Positions 1 to 4,735 of a DNA stretch of 5,168 nucleotides are shown here, in pieces. The notes beneath the pieces were generated by a model. That model was not told the origin of the DNA, ran no database searches, and saw only the letters and a program-made list of their open reading frames with translations. The position numbers and the translations under genes were made by a program. The stretch's first letter is position 1. Every line of letters starts with the position of its first letter. Source of the DNA: Phycisphaerae bacterium (GTDB lineage Bacteria > Planctomycetota > Phycisphaerae > Sedimentisphaerales > Anaerobacaceae); contig JAUWBX010000215.1 in NCBI GenBank assembly GCA_030609625.1, positions 1-5,168 on the forward strand, in the 5' to 3' direction.

Positions 1-285
1 GATGTAGCTCTCCAAACGATTAGAAAGTTGCTTAGCCTCGGCGTATTTTTCCCGATAGTAATCTTCCCACTCCTCAGGCGACATCCTGCAATGTGCCCTT
101 ATTTCTCTTTGGCTTACCACAGGTAAACTTGTGTAAGTATAATAGTCAGCCGAAGGTTTTTTTAACTGAAAATCACCTCTTTTCTTTTGTCCGGCAGCAC
201 AACTCGAGCTCATTAAGGCCAGAAGCAAAAATATTTCCAGCAGAATGATAGCATACTTGCCTTTTATTCTCATATGGTTAGCCAT
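1..285 (-). CDS. Putative lipoprotein, 5' part only (runs off the left edge)
   Basis: An open frame of 95 codons from ATG at 285 reaches base 1 without a stop, so the 3' end lies outside the window. The N-terminus looks like a secretion signal: a basic stretch (MRIKGK) is followed by a hydrophobic run (IILLEIFLLLALM) and then SSSC, with Cys29 as the likely lipidated residue. The lipobox is loose, with Ser at -1, -2 and -3, and a Glu sits inside the hydrophobic core. The mature part is polar and charged (for example SPEEWEDYYREKYAEAK), consistent with a periplasmic helical protein, but I recognise no family. The start is uncertain: AAGAGG at 295-290 lies 4 bases before ATG 285, only 1 base before ATG 288, and 16 bases before ATG 273, which would give the neatest signal peptide. 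It follows the methyltransferase gene on the same strand after 147 bases and has its own TATAAT box. Confidence 0.68.
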   Translation of the reverse strand, partial: MANHMRIKGKYAIILLEIFLLLALMSSSCAAGQKKRGDFQLKKPSADYYTYTSLPVVSQREIRAHCRMSPEEWEDYYREKYAEAKQLSNRLESYI

Positions 286-320
286 CATGCCTCTTAATAT
301 TTTTTTCTACAAAGCCGCTC

Positions 321-375
321 TAGCATTATATGAAAGCTATTATGCTATCCATGGATACACGGCATATCTCGTGTA
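321..375. repeat. Cluster of three dyads around the lipoprotein promoter
   Basis: Three perfect inverted repeats lie side by side or nested. TAGCAT at 321-326 pairs with ATGCTA at 342-347 and encloses the TATAAT box. TATCCATGGATA at 346-357 is a 12-bp palindrome at the -35 position. TACACG at 356-361 pairs with CGTGTA at 370-375 across 8 bases. Their position suggests operator sites, but short dyads also arise by chance in AT-rich spacers and no regulator is visible in the window. Confidence 0.35.
325..353 (-). promoter_or_regulatory. Candidate promoter of the lipoprotein gene
   Basis: The minus strand reads a perfect TATAAT at 330-325. This would place the transcription start near 318 and leave a leader of about 30 bases before the start codon. 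The matching -35 position at a 17-base spacing reads CATGGA, a poor match to TTGACA, and overlaps a 12-bp palindrome. The promoter may therefore depend on an activator or be weak. This is a motif call only. Confidence 0.4.
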
Positions 376-432
376 AAATGAATATTGGGCACTAAAACGT
401 TATGTCCATTCCTGAGATAAAGTTGAACATAC

Positions 433-1215
433 TTAAGCCTTCCTTGCTGAGACCAACAAGTAATATTTAAGACCAGCCTTGGCCAACAAATTCCGAAGGA
501 TCATTTTTGCATAAGCGGGCAATTTGATCTCCCCCGCCAAAAAATTCTTGCGCCTCCAACTCCAAAGATGTTTGTAAAACCCTTTCCAGCACTCCTTCGT
601 TGCATCAACGACTTCAACGTGCTTAAATCCCGCGCGCAGATACAGTTCTCTGTACTCTTCCATATCCGTTACCCAGTTTTCTTTGGGTATACGCGGATGC
701 CACCTTGCTGCCAATTTATTAACCAATATGTCAGAGAGTACCAACTGTCCGCCTGGCTTCAGTACTTGGCAAACCTCTCTGAGAAAATCTTCTCGAGTAT
801 CAAAGTGAAAAGCTGCCTCCACACAGATGATGTTATCAAAGACCCTATCATGAAGCGCCAATTTAGCAGCATCCATCTGCAAGAATGCGCAGCCCGGAGC
901 GTTCGCCTTACACGTCTCCAACTGCTTAGTGGAGATGTTGATTCCTGTCACTTCTGAGGGGTTGTAGTGTTTGAGTAAGTACCTGCTTGTTGCACCCATG
1001 CCACAAGCCACGTCAAGAATAATCCCTTTTTTCTGGCGGATGAATCCAAGAAGTTTCTCCATCAGATTCTCACATGCTTCGTTCTGACATCTCGTATTGT
1101 CTGCCCAATAACCAAAATTGTAAAAATCACTTCCCTTATAGTACTCTGCCAACAAGTGATCCGTGTTAAACCGTGTATCATAAAAACGAATAATGTCTGA
1201 TCTACGTGTACTCAT
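433..1215 (-). CDS. Class I SAM-dependent methyltransferase, small-molecule type
   Basis: A complete 260-residue Rossmann-fold methyltransferase. Motif I is ILDVACGMGA (66-75), the SAM-binding glycine loop. The strand after it is VTGINIS (89-95), Asp115 in FLQMDAAKL is placed to contact the adenine, FDNIICVEAAFHF (126-138) is the motif II region, and LKPGGQLVLSD (152-162) is motif III. The N-terminal DFYNFGYW segment before the core and the VEAAFHF motif resemble the group containing sarcosine/glycine, phosphoethanolamine and macrolide or quinone methyltransferases, so a soluble cytoplasmic enzyme acting on a small molecule or lipid precursor is likely. The acceptor cannot be told. ATG at 1215 is preferred because AGAGA lies 8 bases upstream; an in-frame TTG at 1221 would add two residues. 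It lies 334 bases after the radical SAM gene, so it may be a separate transcription unit. I see no terminator after its TAA stop. Confidence 0.92.
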   Translation of the reverse strand: MSTRRSDIIRFYDTRFNTDHLLAEYYKGSDFYNFGYWADNTRCQNEACENLMEKLLGFIRQKKGIILDVACGMGATSRYLLKHYNPSEVTGINISTKQLETCKANAPGCAFLQMDAAKLALHDRVFDNIICVEAAFHFDTREDFLREVCQVLKPGGQLVLSDILVNKLAARWHPRIPKENWVTDMEEYRELYLRAGFKHVEVVDATKECWKGFYKHLWSWRRKNFLAGEIKLPAYAKMILRNLLAKAGLKYYLLVSARKA

Positions 1216-1308
1216 AAGCAATATCTCTAAAAAGATTCCTGGAATTTGTCAACTGCCTCCCGCACCGGCAACCCTGACGCATATCTTTTTACACATTTAC
1301 AACTATTT

Positions 1309-1327
1309 GTTATTATCGAATAATAAC
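1309..1327. repeat. AT-rich perfect inverted repeat
   Basis: GTTATTAT, a 3-base centre CGA, then ATAATAAC: an 8-bp perfect dyad lying about 95 bases upstream of the methyltransferase start. It has only one G:C pair per arm and no following T-run typical of a terminator, so an operator or a chance dyad is more likely than a terminator. Confidence 0.45.
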
Positions 1328-1371
1328 GGATCGACAACCAGTTTTTAATAATGTTTTTTGCGCTATTTTCA

Positions 1372-1416
1372 CCACGACCTCATCCCTTCTCCATCAAGGG
1401 GGAGTGGGCTTCGTGG
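1372..1416. repeat. Imperfect 45-bp palindrome, possibly a dispersed intergenic repeat
   Basis: The ends are perfect (CCACGA at 1372-1377, TCGTGG at 1411-1416) and the arms are partly complementary and strand-biased: one side is pyrimidine-rich (CTCATCCCTTCTCC), the other purine-rich (GGGGGAG), around an ATCAAG centre. This composition resembles the CCTCATCC...CTTGA...GGATGAGG palindromes scattered between genes in many bacterial genomes (REP or MITE-like). Only one copy is in the window, so membership of a family is an inference. Confidence 0.4.
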
Positions 1417-1549
1417 ATAAGGTGCGACAGTTGTTTTGCAACAAGCCCCAAGCATGCCTTCAAGGCAACCATCGCGGTGCTTGACTGGAACGATTCACTC
1501 GGTTCACTCTGGCGCCAATCTTGACCGCCTGACAGCAATTAGCCGGCTC

Positions 1550-2728
1550 TTATAATCCCATCAAACCGCAACATCGCGCGCAGATGGGGAAAAGGCCTTC
1601 TTCTCGTCCTTTCAGCACAGTTCTAAATTTTCTGTATTGGTCACCATTCCAGATGTCGTTGATGCTGCTTTCCTTGATGTTGCCTACCAGGCAGTCCGGG
1701 TAATCCCGACAGGTAGTCACATCCCCGTTGGGCAAGATCTCCATGGTAGTCCAGGCATTCACGCACCTTCCGAAACCGAATAGGTTAGAGGGCTCTTGAT
1801 AATAACGGGGGATGTCCTCGTAGTCAAGTTCTGGAATAAACTGGTAAGCAAATTTCCACGTCCTTGATTTAATCCTCTTGACACTGCGCAATAGCGCATC
1901 GGTGTCAATTTTGTTGTAGCTCCAGATATAGCCCCTCCAAGATTCCGGAATTATATTGAATTTCTCTTTCATAATTGCGTCCTGACGACGTCCACTTTCG
2001 CGGGTTTGGAACCAGCCATAGTAAACGAGAATGCCATCTGCATGGATCTTTTCTCCTATATCGAAAACCTCGTCCAGATTATGCGCATTATCCGTTGAGA
2101 CAGTGGCAATGAGTATGATATAAGGCTTGATGCTGCCGCGCTTTTTTTTTTCTTCTTGCACAGCCTGAACGCCAGACATAACACGATCGAAGGTACCCTT
2201 AACCCCCCTGATGCGGTCATGGATGTCGCGACGCCCATCCAGAGAGAGCATAAGAACGTCGGTTCCGATCGTTAGCAGCTCTTCAGCATAGCTAATAATC
2301 TTGGTGCCGTTAGTGACAACGGTAACTACCAGATCTTTCATCTTCATATACCTTAAAAGTGGAAGAAGATCCGGATATAGAAACGGCTCTCCACCCCAGA
2401 TGTAAATCCAGGGTTTGAAGGAAAGTTGGTCCACTGCTCTCTTGTAAACATCCAGTGACACAACCTCCTTAATGGCTTCAGTACGGCGGGTAAGATTGTA
2501 GCCACTCTCACCCCACTGGCCACACATCTTGCATCGGAGATTGCAGGCGTTAGTAATCTTTATATCTACCTGGATTGGATGACCGCTGTACCCATCCTTA
2601 CGACGATAGTCGAGGTGAGCCGTCAAACGCTTTCTGAAACCCGACTTCATTATCTGACGCAATACGTCAGGTGTGTGAAGCATATTCTTAACAATAGAAA
2701 GTGGCGCCCTACTTCCCTTTATTCTCAC
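1550..2728 (-). CDS. Radical SAM protein with C-terminal SPASM cysteine cluster
   Basis: A 392-residue protein. The radical SAM core starts with CNLRCKMC: Cys62, Cys66 and Cys69 bind the [4Fe-4S] cluster that cleaves SAM to the 5'-deoxyadenosyl radical. GGEP (112-115) contacts the SAM amino group, and TVVTNGT and LSLDG (about 136-165) are core strands. The C-terminus has SPASM features: Cys322, ILPNGDVTTC with Cys340, Cys346, LVGNIKESSINDIW (347-360) and Cys383, Cys386 and Cys387, expected to hold auxiliary Fe-S clusters. SPASM proteins modify peptides, proteins or small molecules; the substrate here is unknown. The 61 residues before the first cluster cysteine make it unlike typical sulfatase maturases. 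It starts at GTG behind a near-perfect ribosome binding site; a later ATG at 2683 is less likely. The gene carries an A10 run at codons 193-196. It sits alone after the terminator of the upstream operon. Confidence 0.93.
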   Translation of the reverse strand: MRIKGSRAPLSIVKNMLHTPDVLRQIMKSGFRKRLTAHLDYRRKDGYSGHPIQVDIKITNACNLRCKMCGQWGESGYNLTRRTEAIKEVVSLDVYKRAVDQLSFKPWIYIWGGEPFLYPDLLPLLRYMKMKDLVVTVVTNGTKIISYAEELLTIGTDVLMLSLDGRRDIHDRIRGVKGTFDRVMSGVQAVQEEKKKRGSIKPYIILIATVSTDNAHNLDEVFDIGEKIHADGILVYYGWFQTRESGRRQDAIMKEKFNIIPESWRGYIWSYNKIDTDALLRSVKRIKSRTWKFAYQFIPELDYEDIPRYYQEPSNLFGFGRCVNAWTTMEILPNGDVTTCRDYPDCLVGNIKESSINDIWNGDQYRKFRTVLKGREEGLFPICARCCGLMGL

Positions 2729-2735
2729 TATTCAT

Positions 2736-2744
2736 ACCTCCTCT
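2736..2744 (-). promoter_or_regulatory. Strong ribosome binding site that fixes the GTG start of the radical SAM gene
   Basis: The minus strand reads AGAGGAGGT, with 8 bases between GGAGG and the GTG at 2728. An out-of-frame ATG lies directly after the site (2735-2733), too close to be used efficiently, and its frame stops after eight codons. This supports GTG 2728 over the in-frame ATG at 2683. Confidence 0.8.
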
Positions 2745-2800
2745 TTCAAGCCGCAAGCTACAATACCACACCTGCATGTGTTCTTTTCTATTTGAAGTCA

Positions 2801-2855
2801 GTGCCAGCGGCACGGCCGGTGTCTTGCTTAAGCCTATAAGAGCATTGTTACCGGC
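2801..2855 (-). other. Dyad-rich leader of the radical SAM gene
   Basis: If transcription starts near 2864, the mRNA leader is about 135 bases. It contains GTGCC-AGC-GGCAC (2801-2813), a short hairpin, and next to it GCCGGT at 2815-2820 pairing with ACCGGC at 2850-2855, with the palindrome GCTTAAGC (2826-2833) inside the loop. I recognise no known riboswitch core and no T-run follows. A regulatory leader is possible but not shown. Confidence 0.25.
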
Positions 2856-2870
2856 TATCATTAAAGCGTT

Positions 2871-2899
2871 ATTACAATATCTTTCGGCTCACACGGCAA
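2871..2899 (-). promoter_or_regulatory. Candidate sigma-70-type promoter of the radical SAM gene
   Basis: The minus strand reads TTGCCG at 2899-2894 (4 of 6 matches to the -35 consensus), a 17-base spacer, and TGTAAT at 2876-2871 (5 of 6 matches to the -10 consensus). It begins 22 bases beyond the terminator hairpin of the upstream operon, as expected for the start of a new transcription unit. This is a motif call, not measured. Confidence 0.4.
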
Positions 2900-2921
2900 T
2901 TATCTCTGTTTTGTGGATCAA

Positions 2922-2946
2922 AATAGTGGCGCTACGCGCCACTATT
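2922..2946 (-). terminator. Intrinsic-type hairpin ending the methyltransferase-sulfatase-NTF2 operon
   Basis: A perfect 11-bp stem (AATAGTGGCGC with GCGCCACTATT) closes a 3-base loop. The inner half is GC-rich. On the minus strand the stem is followed by TTGATCC, so the U-tract is short: the stem's own last TATT plus two more T. The stop codon TAG of the NTF2-fold gene runs from the last stem base into the loop, so the hairpin also encodes the last few residues (SGA). On the plus strand the stem is followed by AAAAGGGTTTTTTA, so it might act both ways, but no plus-strand gene ends here. Confidence 0.65.
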
Positions 2947-3306
2947 AAAAGGGTTTTTTAAGCGAAGACCAAATTTCATATCCTTAACCTTGCCTTGATC
3001 CAAGAGCAAGGTGGCCCTCCCGCCAACTGTGCGAATATCCCAGGCTCTTAGTTTGTCGGAGCTTATGACCGCATCGACAATCGCAGTTTGACCTTGTATC
3101 TTGATCCGTTCAATACCAGACACGCGAACATTTGCCGCAAAGCGGGCTTTGTGCCATTTCTCAATGCTTTCCTTTCCCTGGTAGATCTTGGAAGGCATCC
3201 GAATAATCGCATCTTTAGCGAAGAAATCAAGACAGCGAACCAGATCCCTGACACGTAAGGCTTCCAGATAGGTCTGCACCAATGCTTCAACATCTATTGT
3301 CTGCAT
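2932..3306 (-). CDS. SnoaL-like / NTF2-fold protein
   Basis: A 124-residue protein, the usual size for the cone-shaped alpha+beta NTF2-like fold. Visible family features are the N-terminal helix (VEALVQTYLEALRVRDL, 6-22), the CLDFFAKDAIIRMPSKIYQGKESIEKW region (25-51) typical of SnoaL-like proteins, then strands IERIKIQGQTAIVDAVI (65-81) and GRATLLLDQGKVKDMKFGLR (96-115). The family includes polyketide cyclases, isomerases, dehydratases and many non-catalytic binding proteins; the exact role is open. ATG 3306 is chosen because the family match begins there. An AAGGA site lies 13 bases upstream, rather far, with the palindrome GATGATCATC (3312-3321) in between. In-frame GTG codons at 3360 and 3357 would overlap the sulfatase end and add unconserved-looking residues. 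With ATG 3306 the gap to the sulfatase stop is 32 bases, so the two are probably cotranscribed. Confidence 0.85.
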   Translation of the reverse strand: MQTIDVEALVQTYLEALRVRDLVRCLDFFAKDAIIRMPSKIYQGKESIEKWHKARFAANVRVSGIERIKIQGQTAIVDAVISSDKLRAWDIRTVGGRATLLLDQGKVKDMKFGLRLKNPFNSGA

Positions 3307-3338
3307 AAACCGATGATCATCCTTTCCCCTTCTCGTTG

Positions 3339-4655
3339 TTATTCCATGTCCCAACACCACTTCATGCTGATACCTTCTTTCCGAAGTGGGTCATTGTGCC
3401 TGCCAAGAGCCTTCAATCGATCGGCTATCCAGCCTTCCAGCTCGGCTTCCATCTCCCGCGCGATTTCGGGTCTCTCCTCCACGATATTATGTTCTTCCCG
3501 GAGGTCTGCTTTGAGATCGTAAAGTTCACGAAGTGGAGAACCATAGAAGTCTGGCTCGCGCGCCAGGATGAACTTATAATGGTCATTGCGCAGACTCCAC
3601 TTCGCTTGCCAACTGCACTCAGCGCTGATTACCCGTTCGTATCCGCCATCCTGTTTTTCGCCTGTCAGGAGCCCCAAAAAGCTACGTCCTTCCATCTGAT
3701 CCGGGATAGGCAATCCAACAGCCTCCAGAAGTGTCGGAGCAATATCGCTTACCTGAAACATATTCGGCAAGCGTAAATTTTCCAGAATCCGTCCTGGCCA
3801 GCGCACGATCAATGGCACACGGATTGTGCAATCGTAAAGCCCATGATGGTCAAAAAAGATGCCATGTTCAGTCATACTCTCGCCGTGATCTGCAACGACC
3901 ATCACTATTGTATGCTCAGCAAGCTTCAACTCATCCAGCATTGCAAGAAGATTCCCAATCTGTTCGTCCAGGTAGCGAATTTCCTGGTCGTAGAGTGCCA
4001 CAATGTATTTTGCGTCTGTTATTCGTTCACTATCCGTTCGCAGCCACGTCTCCAGAGCAATAGCGCCGAGTGGATGTTGCCGCCATGCATCCAGTGAGTG
4101 ATTACCCGGATCTGTAGGATTTCCTTGGTAAAACAAATCACGGTAGCGACTCGGAGCTGCCAAAGGATAGTGGGGATCCCAATAGTGAAGAAAAAGAAAG
4201 AAACGTTCATTAGCATGGGCCCGAAGCCAAGGGATCGTGCGAGCGTTAATTTCTTCACAGGTTACCGCCAAATCCAGTGCGTGCCGCACACTGGGATCGA
4301 TGTAATACTCATAGCCGCGTCCGAACCAGATCCGTGACCGCTGTAAATTATCTACGGCACAGGTAGTGTAACCTTCGTTAAGCAAAGTTTCTGGTAGAAA
4401 AGGGGCATCCGGGTCGAGTTGGGCTCGACCGCCATGAGCAACAATGCCGTGTGTGATAGGGTGCTGACCAGTGTATAGCGTGGTATAAGACGGATGTGTT
4501 GGGATCCCGGGGCAGAATATACATTCCAGGAGCGCTCCCTCTTTTGCCAGCTTGTCGATATTGGGACTGGTAGGATGTTCGTAACCATAACACCCAAGGT
4601 GATCTGCGCGCAATGTATCGATGGTGATTAGCAAGATGTTCGGCTTCATGTTCAT
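3339..4655 (-). CDS. Sulfatase-family hydrolase with Thr at the nucleophile position
   Basis: A 438-residue member of the sulfatase branch of the alkaline phosphatase superfamily. N-terminal ILLITIDTLRADHLGCYGY (7-25) carries metal ligand Asp13. The motif at 53-63 (THPSYTTLYTG) aligns with the sulfatase signature CxPSRxxLLTG. HYWDPHYPL (157-165) is an active-site loop, VADHGESMTEHG (254-265) gives metal ligands Asp256 and His257, and IRVPLIVRWPG (278-288) and SDIAPTLLEAVGLP (303-316) are family core segments. The Cys or Ser normally converted to formylglycine is Thr53 and the following Arg is Tyr57. A conventional formylglycine sulfatase is therefore unlikely; Thr nucleophiles are known in phosphoethanolamine- and glycerophosphate-transferring relatives. 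There is no signal peptide or membrane segment, so it seems cytoplasmic, unlike most sulfatases. ATG 4655 is supported by AGGAGA 7 bases upstream. Confidence 0.92.
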   Translation of the reverse strand: MNMKPNILLITIDTLRADHLGCYGYEHPTSPNIDKLAKEGALLECIFCPGIPTHPSYTTLYTGQHPITHGIVAHGGRAQLDPDAPFLPETLLNEGYTTCAVDNLQRSRIWFGRGYEYYIDPSVRHALDLAVTCEEINARTIPWLRAHANERFFLFLHYWDPHYPLAAPSRYRDLFYQGNPTDPGNHSLDAWRQHPLGAIALETWLRTDSERITDAKYIVALYDQEIRYLDEQIGNLLAMLDELKLAEHTIVMVVADHGESMTEHGIFFDHHGLYDCTIRVPLIVRWPGRILENLRLPNMFQVSDIAPTLLEAVGLPIPDQMEGRSFLGLLTGEKQDGGYERVISAECSWQAKWSLRNDHYKFILAREPDFYGSPLRELYDLKADLREEHNIVEERPEIAREMEAELEGWIADRLKALGRHNDPLRKEGISMKWCWDME

Positions 4656-4735
4656 AGAGTAATCTCCTGATTTGACAATACATTCCTTACGAATAGACTG
4701 AACTTGGTTTCATTGCCACTGCACTCATAGCACTG
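4652..4735 (-). other. Alternative frame at the 3' end of the upstream methyltransferase gene
   Basis: In the frame shifted relative to the methyltransferase, this stretch reads QCYECSGNETKFSLFVRN and on to a TGA that overlaps the sulfatase ATG as ATGA (4655-4652). The segment GNETKFSLFVRN looks like the last core strand of a class I methyltransferase, and ATGA overlaps are common between coupled genes. No start codon with a ribosome binding site is evident for an independent gene. A frameshift in the upstream gene or a chance open frame are the main explanations. Confidence 0.25.
4663..4668 (-). promoter_or_regulatory. Ribosome binding site deciding the sulfatase start
   Basis: AGGAGA on the minus strand lies 7 bases before ATG 4655 and 13 bases before a second in-frame ATG at 4649, so the first ATG is preferred. 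Confidence 0.7.

Larger units (their letters stand above)
1216..1549. other. 334-base gap between radical SAM and methyltransferase genes
   Basis: I see no convincing gene here; frames on both strands are short and lack recognisable protein features. The gap holds an AT-rich perfect dyad (1309-1327), a 45-bp imperfect palindrome (1372-1416) and a small 6-bp dyad TGCCTT-C-AAGGCA (1455-1467). A perfect TTGACA occurs on the minus strand at 1252-1247, but the -10 at 17 bases (TAGAGA) is poor and overlaps the presumed ribosome binding site. No clear intrinsic terminator follows the radical SAM stop, so read-through into the methyltransferase gene is possible. Confidence 0.5.

Noticed and set aside
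568..957. Plus-strand open frame of 129 codons
   Set aside because: It lies wholly antisense to the methyltransferase, whose SAM-binding motifs are clear, and its protein has no recognisable features.
1224..1252. Promoter with perfect TTGACA before the second methyltransferase
   Set aside because: The -10 at 17 bases is TAGAGA (3 of 6) and overlaps the presumed ribosome binding site, so transcription would start only a base or two from the ATG.
1424..1520. Short minus-strand peptide frame of about 30 codons in the 334-base gap
   Set aside because: It has no ribosome binding site and no recognisable features and runs into the imperfect palindrome.
1550..2728. Annotation of the radical SAM protein as an anaerobic sulfatase maturase
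   Set aside because: The nearby sulfatase lacks the Cys or Ser substrate residue, and the long N-terminal extension is unlike that group; only the general SPASM call is supported.
2579..2961. Two overlapping plus-strand frames of 86 codons at the start of the radical SAM gene and the spacer
   Set aside because: They overlap the real start and promoter region in two frames, with no domain or clear ribosome binding site; they look like chance frames.
3307..3360. Longer NTF2-fold protein starting at GTG 3360
   Set aside because: It would overlap the sulfatase end by 22 bases, and the extra 18 residues (VLGHGITTRRGKDDHRF) do not resemble the family N-terminus, which begins at ATG 3306.
3336..4337. 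Several plus-strand open frames across the sulfatase gene
   Set aside because: They are antisense shadows of a gene with strong family motifs and have no convincing ribosome binding sites or domains.
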